Source of the DNA: Choanephora cucurbitarum
Taxonomy: Eukaryota; Mucoromycota; Mucoromycetes; Mucorales; Choanephoraceae
Length of the DNA: 64,000 nt
Assembly: GCA_025331435.1 (NCBI GenBank)
Contig: JAIWNI010000016.1
Span: 1 to 64,000 of the forward strand
Direction of reading: 5' to 3'
Below, one piece after another: positions 48,001-59,888 of this stretch. The stretch's first letter is position 1, and every line of letters starts with the position of its first letter. Below the pieces are notes generated by a model. That model saw only the letters and a program-made list of their open reading frames with translations, was not told where the DNA came from and did not search any database. The position numbers and the translations under genes were made by a program.

Positions 48001-48116
48001 ATGCGGCTAATGCTTCTCCTGCCTCAACACCTTCAACTGAAGAGCCTCCTTCAGAACAACCACAAGCAGAGGCTGAAATTGATGAAAATGCCAACAAGGA
48101 TTCAGCTGAAGAATAA
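45089..48116 (+). CDS. BUD6: Bud6/Aip3 formin cofactor
   Basis: Exons 45089-45118, 45175-45356, 45415-46415, 46469-46696 and 46768-48116 join to 929 aa. The N-terminal homology region spans exons 1-3 (IEQVVTKLLRTTKALLEALT, then SDLQWIPRQLRESV), as in Bud6/Aip3. The middle is Ser/Pro-rich with a polyproline run (SIPPPPPPPAPPAPP). From about residue 405 the AIP3 core begins (LTLFLQIGKEVKKVKYNGEL, YIRDPTVGVSYELTDLSEVR) and continues as a long coiled coil. Bud6 delivers G-actin to formins and organises actin cables at growing tips. The first coding exon is only 10 codons; joining it gives the right frame. It is convergent with the Skt5-like gene, 507 bp apart. Confidence 0.93.
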
Positions 48117-48623
48117 AACAAATTAAAAAAAAAAAAGACCAAGTATGCTTGACCCTTTCTTTTCCCTCCCTCCCTCTTACTCATACACACACACACACAC
48201 ATACATCACTTATATTAATATTATTATATTTAAAGCACCATATCATATCCATATAACTTATGCATTAAACAACTGAATCCTTTCCTTTTGTTTGTTACTC
48301 TCCCTTCTACCATCCTCTCTTTCTTTCATTATTATTTTGCTTTATACAATTCGTAATAAACCCACTCACTTGTTTTTTCCTTCTTTTTTTTTACTCCACA
48401 CACAAGAACTTTTTCCTTGCAAAAATGAAGACAAACGCTTTAGTTATTCATTTGAAATGATTTCGACAACAAAGTTTTATTTATACTCTAAAATAATAAT
48501 GATTTCGATATATGAATATCAGAAATAACGTATATACAGTTTATCTATGTATAAGTATATGTATAATGGCTTGTGTATAGGTATATAGAAATTGGCTTGG
48601 TTTATATTGCACTTTTCTTTAGT
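48117..48623. other. Convergent 3' region between BUD6 and the Sel1 gene
   Basis: Both genes end here. The sequence is AT-rich with a CA repeat (about 48184-48202) and several AATAAA-like signals. No gene was seen. Confidence 0.6.
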
Positions 48624-50899
48624 TTAGGCAACGAGTCCCGTATTTTGCATTTGGTTATAGTCTTTGGATTGCATATTAGGCATCAGAATACTGAGCTTTT
48701 CATTTGCTGGTTGATAGCCTTTGGAAGCCGATTTACGGAACCATTCAGTAGCTTGTAAAAGGTCAATGTTTACACCTACTCCACGCTCATAGTAAAGGCT
48801 AATGAAGGAAGATAAGTACTGTGTTGGTTTTGATAGAGGCAATCTAAATAGTTACCCTAATGTATACTCTGCTACTTCATTTCCATTGTTTGCTACACGT
48901 AAACACCAACTGTATGCCAGATCAGGGCGTGGTCTAAGACAATCCACGATACCAGTTCTATAGATTCGTGACAAATTCATCATGGCTCCTTCATGTCTAC
49001 GTTCAGCCGCCTTTGAAAAGTATTTGAATGCAACCCATGGATCTGGTGCCACATAGTTCAGTCCCATTTCATAGATATGACCCAACCGATAGGTAGCGTT
49101 CACAAGTCCGTATTGATCTGCCTTCTTGAAATATTCCACTGCGGCTGCATAGTTCTTGGCAGTCATAAAGACATCTATTTCAGGGGTTCTGTGGCGCAAA
49201 AAATAAAGGAGATCAGCGTTTTATTCTATATAGAGTAACAAAAATATAAACATTTACCTTTCTAGATCAACACTTTCAAGGTCATTTGAGAAAATACAAG
49301 CTAAGTCAAATGCTGATTGTGCGCTTTCAGGCTTGTTGACATCAGCTGCCCTTCTCAAGTAGATAATACCTTGTTGAACATCTTTGCTTTGGTTTAATAG
49401 ACCACGTAATAAGATATTGGCTAATTTCTAAACGAAAGAAACAATGAGATTTGCTTATAAACAAGATAAGGATAATAAAAGCTTACATAAAGAGATTGGA
49501 CATGGTTCTTTGAAGCAGCATAACGATAGCTTGAGATTGACTTTTTATATTCTTTGCGAACCATCCAGTATTCTGCCAGTTCATAATGTGCATCAATAGA
49601 GCCATATTTTGCAGCTTTTTGAAAACATTTGAATGCCTTTGCATGATTCACTTTTTTGTATTGGGATCCCACGAAAATTTTCGAAGAACGCAGATCATGG
49701 TGCCACTTTCCCTTGATATACAAAGCTTTAGCATAATCTGATTTTGCCAACTTTTCAATCCAGTATTCAGCTTCGACCTGGAGTTTTTCCCGAGCAGGCT
49801 TCTTGAGCTGTTCATCATTCGAGTTGACCAATTGAATGAGATAGGTTGCAAATGTGAATTGGATATGTCTATCGTGTGTCTTTTCAGCCATACGACGATA
49901 GGTCTTTATGTCATGCGTCAGACTGATGGAGGCAATAGAAGAATTGGAGCTAGAGGGTGTAGGCATCTCGGGAAGCTTAACAGAGGACGAGGGGGACAGA
50001 TGCGCGGCCTGGCTGGGGAGCAGACTTGGTGACACAGTGGGTGTCTCCATTGACTTGCTCATCTCCGCTAATTTCTGCACATCCGACAATAAGGATTTGT
50101 CATGCTGTGGTGAAGTGGATAATGAAGAATTTGCCATGGCTTGTAGAGGAGAATAAGAGGAAGGTCTTTCGAGGGATGGCCGTTGTTGTGCATATTCCAG
50201 AGACGTACGAGGGGAGTCGTCAGTGAGCAAAGGGGTTGTTCTGCCGCTTGTTGTATCTTCTAATGAAATGTCCGAAAGACGCTTGATGACAGATGCGTCA
50301 TGGTCGTCCTCGTTTTCGGAATCGGTGGAAGAGACCTCGTTGAACAGTTGGTCTTCTTCATCAACTTCTTCTACAGGTGTCATTAACTTGTAGCTATGTT
50401 CATGATAGTAGAGATGAAGCTGCTCCTTGGCTGATAACTTGGGTGAGGGCATTTGAGTCTTAAGAGCAAAGACGCCGCCGTATTCTTCATCTTCGTCACT
50501 GGTGTCCCCTCCATTTTCTTCAAGTTCTGATTGATGCTTGCTTAACATTTGAAATAGTTCTTGAGCAGCTATTCTGTTAGGTTTCTTGACATCGACAACT
50601 GCGCCAGCTCCTTCTTTATCACGGCTGGGTAGTTGAGGCAATGGACGGGTTTTCCGAATTGAGTCCACTTTGTCTTTGTTTAATAAGAAGAACTTGTCTG
50701 AGGAGAGAGTGCTACCCTCTTCTTCTTCTTCAGAAGACATGTCTTCGTCTTCAACAAGCAGTAATGTGTGTCGAACTGGACGAAGGGTCGGTTCATCTTG
50801 ATAAGATTCAAATGAATCCATGCTATCTAATGGCTTAAAACTGAAGTCGCGTTGTTCTGATTGTACATCCGCATCACTGGTTGTATGTATTAAATCCAT
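48624..50899 (-). CDS. Sel1-repeat protein, Skt5/Chs4-like chitin synthase regulator
   Basis: Exons 50899-49487, 49427-49258, 49188-48856 and 48798-48624 join to 696 aa. The first 330 residues are acidic and Ser-rich and probably disordered (DMSSEEEEEGSTLSSD). From about 335 to the end there are Sel1-type helical repeats: AKALYIKGKWH, HAKAFKCFQKAAKYGSIDAH, AAVEYFKKADQYGLVNATY, AFKYFSKAAERRHEGAMMNL, LYYERGVGVNIDLLQA. The repeat spacing and the RSSKIFVGSQYKKVNHAKA segment resemble yeast Skt5/Chs4, which activates and localises chitin synthase III. The yeast C-terminal prenylation CaaX box is absent (it ends TGLVA). Another Sel1 scaffold cannot be excluded. Confidence 0.85.
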
Positions 50900-51111
50900 T
50901 AATATTATTTATGTTGTCAATAAAAGAAAAGAAAAAAGGTGAAATTCAAATAAGTGAAATTAAAAGAAAAGAGAGAAAAGGAAAAAGAAGTAGAGTCAAA
51001 TGATATAAAGACAAAAAAGAAGATTGTTTTTTTTTCTTCCATTCTGTATAAGACATACATGTTTATACACAACCGTAAACAAGTCCAAAAAAGGAAATTC
51101 TGATGTTTATT

Positions 51112-52112
51112 TCACTTAAGTCGGCTGTATAAAGCCAAGCTGGACAACAATTTAGCATCCGGTGATAGTTTCCATGCGTCTTCTAAATCAACTAGTTTGA
51201 GTGTAATACTTTCACCATGATCTCTCAAGCCAGTAAGTTTCCCTTCAAGCTCGTCTATTTGCTTCTTTTCCAAATGTTTTGTACAGACAAACAATCTCAA
51301 GAATTCATCTATGAAGAAGTCAGTTACTCAGGACTATAGATACAAAAAAGGAATCTCTATACAAACCTGATCCGCCAGCTGATGTATAGATTCCTCTCCA
51401 TTGTTTGCCGTATGCCTTCTCAGTCATATCAATCAATTCATCTTCCTTGATTACAAGCCCTACATCAACACTAATCAGAAATCACATAGAGATGTTATTT
51501 ATCTATTTACCTGTTTCTTCTTCTATCTCTTTAGCAGCCGTGCCAGCAAAGTTGCCAGATCCATCTAGCATACCAGCTGGCAATTCAGGGAAACTGAGAT
51601 GTGGTACAGGAATGCGAGGTTGTAAAGTCAGAACAATCTTATCCTTCTGACCCTCTGCCTTCAAAATGATCAACATCGAAACAGCACCTCCTCTCTTTTT
51701 CCAAGTACATAAGTTAGTACACGCAGGTATATAAGTTTGTTGTTTTATATACCATAAACACAATGCCAGGTGCACTTTTGCCTGTCTCCTTAAAAGTGAC
51801 ATTTGCTTTGAACTTGATAAATCCGATTTTTCCTGAACCGAAATAATCAATGCCTTGAATCTCGATTGATTGGACATCAAATTCATTCTGACGTTCAAGC
51901 TGTTGTTTGTTAAATGCGGATAACCAATCCTTAAAGGGTTGAAATGAAAGAATATTATTGAATTCATCCGCGTTGGAACATCCCTTCACAACTACGCTTT
52001 GGTTAGCAATCGATACGGTATGGGCAGTACTACTAGACATAAGACGAATAGGTCGAAAATAAATATGTTTTGACTTTGAAGAAGTAGAAGCAAAAAAGAA
52101 ACAAGATCGCAT
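51112..52112 (-). CDS. Nudix hydrolase, ADP-sugar diphosphatase type (NUDX14-like)
   Basis: Exons 52112-51753, 51694-51511, 51459-51367 and 51308-51112 give 277 aa. The order of conserved parts matches plant NUDX14/ADP-sugar diphosphatase: APGIVFM|RGGAVSMLIIL, then LELPAGML-like PELPAGMLDGSGNF, then the Nudix helix AAKEIEEETGL and GGSDEFLRLFVC. In the Nudix helix the usual Arg is Lys (KEIEEE instead of REVEEE); the metal-binding glutamates remain. The first 25 residues are basic and Ser/Phe-rich with an inner Met at about 25 (MSSSTAH), so a mitochondrial form and a cytosolic form are both possible. The substrate (ADP-ribose or ADP-glucose) is inferred from the family. Confidence 0.9.
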
Positions 52113-52553
52113 ATTTTAAAAAAGAAAAAAAAAACGGTTTAAACAACGCGTATCAAAAAAAAGACATCAACATGTCGTAAGTGCTTTGCTCGTACTAGAA
52201 TCGGACACTTCAAATTTGCATAAGTTTTGTGTATCATATCTTTTTTTTTTCTTTTTTAAAGGATTTATTTTTTTGTGTATATATATGTTTTTTTTCTGTA
52301 TAAACGAGCAAAATAGTAAATAATAATAAAAAAAAGTAAAAAAAAAAAGTAAGGCTTTCTATGTGTATCAATGGGGAGTCTTTTTTTTTGTATGTGTTTT
52401 TTTCTTGTAGGTGGAAGCAGTAATAATATGTATAAAGAAGACGGATGTTTTTTTTTGAAAGATTATGTGTTTTGGAATAATATGTGCACAAGACAAAGGA
52501 AGGAGAGAAAAAGAAGCAACAAAGGAAAGGGAGAGAGAAACAGTTCATTCAAT

Positions 52554-55089
52554 TTAAGCGTTAGCAGAAACGGAAGGACCACTGACACTACCTCTAGATT
52601 TCTATATAAAACGAGTTAGCATCCTTTGTTATGACCAGTGTGATTTCTTAAATAACTTACGCCATGGTGAGGAACCTTATAGGTATCCTCAGCTTCGGTC
52701 TTGGGTGCTTCAGCCTTTCTGAAATCTTCGATGTTCTTGAACTTTGCCAACAATTGTGAGATTTGTTCAGTGAACTTGAGCTCTCTCTTCTTCTTATCCT
52801 TACGGTAATAGGTGTATGCCCAGAACTTTTCAAGACCATAGAGATGACCTCGTTCATAATCAGCCAAAGTCAACTCTTGGAAATCTTCAAAGAGTTCTCT
52901 ACGGTATCTCTTTTCAAGACCGTAAGAGTAGAAACGGAAAAGACATTCCAAACCATATCTATAGTTTTGGTTGGCATCCTCAACAGCCAAACGCTTGAAT
53001 TCGTTGTACATGCGCTTGTTGAAGTGATCACGTAAGAAGTGAGACCAGAAACGGAAGAGAGTGTTCATCTCTTGTGAGTGACCAACACCCAATTGCTTGC
53101 GCTCTCTCAAAGCCTTAGCATGGTACTTGTAGTACTTGTGTTGAACAAAGCCCTTTTCACGCAACAATTCATGACTAGGGTGTTGGAAGTTACCGAAAGA
53201 GTGGGCCATGTCCATGGAGGTAGAAAGCATGCTGTCGGGAACAGGAGACTTACCGTAAGAAGTGGACAAGAAGTCATTGGGGTTGTAATGGTAAGCTTGA
53301 TCACTCAAGACCCAACCAACATGACCTTGGTCATTGGTGACCTTGCGAGTAGGTGTAGTACCAAAGAAGGCAGAGCTAGGCAAAGATTCAGGGCGAATGG
53401 CATAGAAACGAGGAGTGGCCTTTTCGTTCTTCTTGATAGGCTTAGCATGGATAGTTGTGCTAGAGATTTGTGCACCAATTTGTTCACCATGGCTAGGTTC
53501 ACGGTGCTTCAATTGTTCAAATTGATCCTTACCGACAGAACCAACCTTGACATTGTTTTGACCAGAGCTACGCAAACCAGTCTCGTATTGGTAGAGACCT
53601 TCGTTGATCATGTCAGAGATGTCTTCATTGATCTTGGCACGGTTGTAGTTGGTATGTGTACGATCTGACTTGCGTTGTGTCACAATCATGATACGAGCTA
53701 CAGTCTCATCATCCATATCGAGATCTTCATCCTCTTCATCTTCATCGTCAGACAAGTAGTACTTCTTGACAGTGTCAGTACGCTTGCCATCAGTCCAGTC
53801 ATCATCTTCATCGAAATCGAACAAATCATCTTCATCACCACGTTGTTCAGGAGTAGCAGGGGTGGCAGACTTGCGACGGTCGTTGCCGTTCAACTTGGGA
53901 ATAGCAGCAGGCAACAAGGTGGTACCGGCCAAGGCAGCCAAAGTAGGTTGGTGAGGTTGAGAAGGCACATTTTGCTTGGCAATTTCAGCTGCAGTAGGGA
54001 CGGATTTGGGAATAGGGGCAACAGTGACGGGGGCAGGACCAGGTACCACAGAGGGCATCAACCAGGTCTCCCAGCCTTCTCTCTTTCGGATCTTGTCATT
54101 CTTGAGTTCGAGAATCTGGCTGTTATCCAAGGCTTCACGAACCAAGTTGATATCAGTTGTCAAACCCTTGACACGGTTGAAGTTGGCAACAAAGTTCAAA
54201 TCAACAAAACCATTGGAATCCATTTGTTGACGCAAGTAAAGATCCTTACACAAATTATCAACACTAAAGTAGTACTCACTAAAACAAAAAAGAAGTCTGA
54301 TAAGTTTGGAGATCTAAGCGATCTAAACAAAACTTGAACTTACATCTGTTGCATAATGTACATCTTCAAGGTGTCACCATCAACGTTGATGAAAGCAGGC
54401 ATCTTGCGTTGACCACGGTAGTTGCTCTTGGGATGATGAGGACGGGTTGAGCGAGGACGAGAAGTGGAAGGAGGTTTCTTTTCGTCATCCTTACCAGTCT
54501 TGTTTTCAGTCTTGCTTGAGTTTTTAGCAGGAGTGGTGGTGGCGGTGGTGGTGGCAGCAGGAGCAGCAGCAGAAGCAGGAGTAGTAGCAGGCTTGGCTGT
54601 TTCCTTGGACTTGGATCCTCTACGAGCTGTGTTGGATCTCTTGTGGGAATCTTTGTTACTGCCATTGGTACGACGACCACCAGTACGGCGACGACCACCA
54701 GAGGAAGCATGAACAATAGTAGGAGTAAAAGGCTTCCATTGACCCTTGTTCTTTACTTTAGGAGCAAGCTTTTCCTTATCATTGCCTTCTTCAGTAGCAG
54801 CGGTAGTAGTAGTGGTTTCAACAGCAGCTTCCTTAGGTGCAGGCCAGTCTTATAAAAAAAATTACCAAATCAGTCTTTCTATGAATTTGACTATCGAGAA
54901 AAAAACGAGTTTTTTTTTACCAGCACTAGCAACAGTAGAGTCAGTCTTTTCAGGTGTCTTTTCAGCAACGTTCCAAGCACTCTTTTCAGGAATGGGTGCC
55001 GGGATTTGTTTCTTTTGTTGTTGTTGATTGTCTTCAACAGGTGTTTGATCTTGCTTTTGGATCGGCTTTTCGTTTGTAGTGTTTTCCAT
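52554..55089 (-). CDS. LARP1: La-related protein 1 with La motif and DM15 region
   Basis: Exons 55089-54921, 54848-54344, 54278-52661 and 52601-52554 join to 779 aa. The ATG at 55089 (MENTTNEKP) is preferred because the frame upstream has no earlier ATG. The N-terminus is low-complexity with Arg/Gly-rich parts ([12 protein letters not shown]). The La motif is at about 210-300 ([20 protein letters not shown] across a splice). An acidic stretch follows ([12 protein letters not shown]). The DM15 region at about 589-720 ([46 protein letters not shown]) is strikingly like animal LARP1, where it binds the mRNA cap and TOP motif under TORC1 control. Yeast Slf1/Sro9 lack DM15. A 15-residue terminal exon ends in SVSANA. 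Confidence 0.96.
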
Positions 55090-56471
55090 TGTGAATCTAA
55101 ATCTCAACTATAAAAAAGAAGTTAACTTAGATAGAGAGAGAATAGCGAATGCAATAGAAAAGAAAAGAAAATACCCTCTTTGTTTGAAAAGGAGTTTGTA
55201 AAAGGAAAGAATTCACTGGTAATACAAATTGGGACAACCACGTCAAATTTATTGATGGCTTTCAGTTTTTTTTTTACAGTTTCGGTGGCTTATGCCAAAG
55301 ACATTTTATGAGACTGATAAGACAACTGACCAAAAGAGAGATTATACATGATATCATTTTGCCAAAATGTAGTTGAAATATAAATGCAGCGATGGTAGCA
55401 CATGCAGCCTCTTGCTGATACTGTCCATTCAAGCTGTATCTTGTCTTGTCCAAATCTAGTTTGGGTTGGGCTGTTTACTTCAATCCATCAATTTGATTAG
55501 CTCAATGACCACCAGGAAATGGATGACGTTATTTGTGACAGTAATTTCCGAAAATAGAAGGTAAGTTACTAAAAGGAAGTTTGATCTTACTGGTTTATCG
55601 ATCCTGTCTACAATAAAGTAACCGAGAGAAGACATGCGCGTGTGTATCTATAATACAGGCACGAAATTATCAATCCTGTTTCGAGTCCATACAATGAGAA
55701 ATTACTCAGTTTGACATGATTCTCCAAGAGATTGAGACAATGCTATTCAGTTTCCTTGTTTTCAGTTTAGATAGCACTGCTGACAACAGAGACATAGGTT
55801 ACTTGTCATTTGAACGCTACCCTCTTTGTCTCTCTCTCTTAAATGTTTGGTGCTCAATACCAAAAATGTATTTCAGCAACTGTCCATATATCCCCACCCT
55901 CTGATATATAAACGCATCTTATCATAAGGTCGAATTGTACCTGACTTGGTTTCTTTTTTGGCATGTATTGCGGAACACGCTTCTCTATGAGCACAACTTG
56001 TAGTCAAGATCATTAAAGTGAAGAAAAGAAATCGCATAAAAGGCCATTCAAGAGATCAGAGAAAAAAAAAAGAAGTTGAAATGCTTTTGACTGGTCTAAG
56101 CTATTAGAATATAACCATATGGAACGCTTTCTGTCTTAAATGCAACTCTTTTTCCAACAAGAAAGGACCTGGCTGTACCACTGTGTTGCTCTAAAGAAAA
56201 CTAATTTCATGCAACTCTTAAGGCCAACGTCATCTTTGCACAGATGGATTTCCTCTCACCGTCACATCACTGGATTTTGATCATTCGTATGATTTTCAAA
56301 GACCGATACTAATAGCTCCAAAAAATGTGTGCAGGTGTGTACGGAATTTTGAGTGTGCAACTGGTGTGCCCCTGCTCAAATAGGAGGGGGTTTGGAAGAC
56401 ATAGCCAAAAGAAAGTCCCGCTAAACGGATTGTTTTTTTTTTCTTTTCTATTAGTTAAATAATACTTCAAC
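55090..56471. other. Divergent promoter region of LARP1 and ATP18
   Basis: 1.38 kb with no recognisable gene; short open frames show no coding character. A T-run (about 56431-56448) and the leader TTAAATAATACTTCAAC precede the ATP18 start. Confidence 0.5.
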
Positions 56472-56821
56472 ATGTTCGGTTTGCGCAAGTGGTCTACTCC
56501 TGTTCTTCGTCCTGCTGCCCCTTTCATTGCCGGTGGTGTCGCTGTCCTCTACTTGGTTGCTAAGGCCCAAGATGCCATGATCAACAGTAAGTTTCTTTTT
56601 ATTTCAATAACCATCACTCCATCTCACATGACAACCTTTTCTTTTAGGTGAAGAATACAAGAACGACCCCAGAAACCCTGCTTGTAAGTATTCTAGTTGA
56701 TAACAACAAATAAGAAGCGATGAAAAGAGACAGAAAGAGAGAGAGAGAAGATTTGAATGTGACAAAACTAATGTCCCTTTTTTTTTCTTAAATAGTGGCT
56801 TCTGGCAAGAAGGCTCATTAA
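56472..56821 (+). CDS. ATP18: ATP synthase subunit J (i/j), mitochondrial
   Basis: Exons 56472-56586, 56648-56683 and 56796-56821 join to 58 aa, the usual size of yeast Atp18 (59 aa). Residues 1-10 are basic (MFGLRKWSTP) and lead into VLRPAAPFIAGGVAVLYLVA, a single membrane segment. Then comes the conserved EEYKNDPRNP, which matches the NDPRNP of Atp18, and a short basic tail. The protein sits in the Fo part of the mitochondrial ATP synthase at the dimer interface. No single exon exceeds 38 codons. High-usage codons fit a strongly expressed gene. Confidence 0.88.
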
Positions 56822-59800
56822 ATTCGTCTGATCGCGTCAATATAGCTTGTATAAAACAAAGTCAAATAAATCTTACTCGACACACTCACAGACTGTACAC
56901 ACACACACACACACACATATGCATATACAACTCTTCATTTGTTTTAAAAAGAAAAAAAAAGAGAAGAAGCACAACAAAATGAAACGCGGTTGGCTTTCTT
57001 TGCTTATCTTAGAGAGAGAGAGAGAAATAGAAGACTTTCTTTACTTGTCTTTGAGAGAGAGAGAGATAACTTTCTTTACTTGCTTCTTTTTCTTTTTATT
57101 TAAAGAGAAATAGGCTACTGTGTGTAGAAATAGTGACAAGAAAGAAAACTAATTTATTTCTTGTTATGCAGAACACAACAATTTTTTCTTTCTTTGTCAA
57201 TATTCTTTATTCAGAACCTTATTCTTCTTAATGCTAACATCTGTCTGATCTAAACTTATAAATACAGGCAAATCAGAATGCTCTGTTTGATTTCTTCATG
57301 TTGTGTTCGAAATAGTCAAACACAGATAGCCTGCTGATATAAGCACATTCTTTTTTTGAGTTAGACAATCCTGTTAAACATTGAAGGCTAAGCAATTCAA
57401 ACCGAATTAAGGGCTTATGCTGACAAAAATGGTAAGAGTCAATTATGCAAATTCTCAATGTTGCTATTCTTTTATTTGTGAAACTACTGCGGCTTTTGTG
57501 TATTGAGAGAGACGATCGAACATTAACGCGTAGTTAAGATCTGGCTGCAAAAAGAAAAAGAAAAATCACAGGTCGAATTGAACTAGTTGATTTAAAGATG
57601 CCTTTGTAAGGAAGGTAGTATAAAGTCATTAATTAAGGAAGAAAAAAAAATTAGCACAACTCAATTGTTGAACTTCCCATTATTTGCTCAGATTCCGAGG
57701 AAACCACAAGATGCAGTGACGCGTAGGACACCTAAAATGAAAGAAAAACTCTAATCTATACTAAGTTTGGTTCTTTCAAAGCAAATACCAAAGTATGCTA
57801 TGTTTCATTCAATTGATCTCATCTCTTCCTTTTGATTTTCAACAAGAAACTTTCTATATACCTTCTCTTTTGTTGTTTTTTTTGTAAGCAAGCATGCTAA
57901 CAACTTACCACTTTCTTGGTTTTTAATGAGCAAATATACTAGAAATAACTAGTGTGATTTAGGACAACAAAATAGGTAATCTTAAAAGTTATGGATAAGC
58001 TAACCTAGTTACACCATGTATCGATCTAATTGTCATATCAAACAAATCTCGATAGATAACAATCCAAAAGAAGTATTCTATCTAAACATAATTGAAGTAC
58101 TTTATCTAAAAATGCACTGAAACACGCTTGGCTATTCTCCCAAACTATACACTTCAAGAACGATAGCTAAACAGAAAGAAGGGTATTAAACGACCGCCAA
58201 ATTATAACCCATACTTACAATAAGATCGACCTTTATTAGGAAATAAATATACACCCTTTGTCGATTTAGAATTAGTAATGTGTGTGATATTTAATTTCCC
58301 TTCCTTTCCATCTTCTGATCTTTCTCTTCATTCGAGATGAAAAATAGCATTGGCAGTTTTATGTCACCTATCTGAATGCGCTATTTTGGCCTTTGCAGCC
58401 CCATTTCGATTTCCGGATAGGCGACATAAAACTGTCAATGCTAATTATATCTTCAGTTTTCTCTTTCCTGACTGACATTGGTCTAGTTTTAATTAAGATT
58501 AAGGGCATAAACTGATTTAAGCCATTTTTGGTCAACATGAGCTTATTATATGGCGTTGTTACTATTAAGGAGATTACATTGAATTGTTCCCACATGCACC
58601 AGATTATAAACCTAATCGCTCTTTGTTTTAATTATTTCAAGACATACAAGCGAATTTGAAACAACCAGTGCTAAACACACAAAAATTAAAGTAATAAAAG
58701 AAGAGGTTGCTGAGTTAAAATGACTCTGTCTATCTTACTTTCAGCTTTATTTCTCTGGCTATGTTATGATGCTATCCAAATCAACATAAGATAGATAAGG
58801 GAAATAGCTAGTGCCAAATGAAATAGAAAGAAATAGACAAACTTGGTTGTAATCAATATACACAAAATATAAAAACTGTATCGATGTAGTACAACTCTGA
58901 GGGTTCTCGTGTAACTTATTGGCCTGTTATAAGATACAATTAGAGCCAGTTTTAAGGTAAGTTAGTAGCTATAAGTCTAATGCGGGCTATGTATAGGTTG
59001 AATTCACATGGTTGTTATAATGCATTAGAGACAGTAAGCAAAAGAGAGAAGGTGAAAGAAAAAATGGGAGGGAAAACGTGAATCAAGTCGAGTGGTACAG
59101 TAAACATATGATTCTATTTCTCACTTCTTTCGCCATATTATAATAACATTATGAATAGCTAAACCAATTCCCTAATCCGCTTCATTTCATGCAACGTTTC
59201 TTTCTTTCTTTGTCACCTAATATTGATTCTATAGTCAGCCAATGGCAATCTAAGAATACAAAGAAGCCCAATAAGATTTCTAAATTACTTTTGTTACTAG
59301 GAGCACATGACAAAAAATCAGACATGTTTATCTCTCATTTTGGGGATGTTCTGATAGCGCCCTAACTTTCTTTTTGCTTATTTAAGGAATAAAGTGAGAA
59401 ACACAGAAATGAAGATTGCTGGGTACACAAATCAATGTATCACTCTTATCCACAAAGTTTCCCCAAGATTTACGTAGCTGAGTATGTATGAGTATTAAAA
59501 ATTAACAACTGCTGTTGAAAACAGAGATCAGCCAACCTCTCCAGTAGGAAAGAAGGATAGACATGTAAGAAAAGAAAAAGAGAGGGAAAAGATAGAGCGG
59601 AGTGGTTAGAATGCTAAGACTGATAACACTCGGAAAAGTCGGGAAAATAAAACTTTACATTCTGATAAAACAACAGGCTTGTAGGACAAAAATTAGAAAA
59701 GACTCACTCTCTTTAAGGAAGAAAGTTAGAATCCAATCAACAAAGCTCAAGTCAGAAGAGGAGTTGATTGTGTAACTAACAATTTCTTATATACAATTGA

Positions 59801-59888
59801 CCTTAACGTTACAAATTTTTCCCATCACTTTCTTTTACTTTTTTTATTTTTTTTTATTTTTTAAACAAAACATACACCTTTTTAAATC
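56822..59888. other. 3-kb intergenic region with a MITE-like hairpin
   Basis: AT-rich sequence with a CA repeat (about 56897-56916), GA runs near 57014 and 57055, and the inverted repeat at 58345-58443. No gene could be supported. The last 80 bases are T-rich and form the leader of the transcription factor gene. Confidence 0.5.
58345..58443. mobile_element. Possible MITE: 99-bp element with 29-bp terminal inverted repeats
   Basis: TAGCATTGGCAGTTTTATGT onward (58345-58373) is the imperfect reverse complement of 58415-58443, with about 2 mismatches over 29 bp and partial pairing beyond, and a core of about 41 bp between. The outermost bases are TA on both sides, as in Tc1/mariner-type MITEs that duplicate TA. 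Only one copy was seen in the window, so a structured RNA gene or chance fold-back is still possible. Confidence 0.5.

Noticed and set aside
53078..54337. Long plus-strand frames opposite LARP1
   Set aside because: Shadows of the highly conserved minus-strand gene; no independent domain or splice structure.
54862..55107. Earlier start for LARP1 at 55107
   Set aside because: That start would use TTG; the first ATG in frame is at 55089.
59596..59650. tRNA-Ser-like stretch (GAGTGGTTA ... AAGACTGATAAC)
   Set aside because: No T-loop (GTTCGAATC) and no matching acceptor stem; at best an old fragment, more likely chance.
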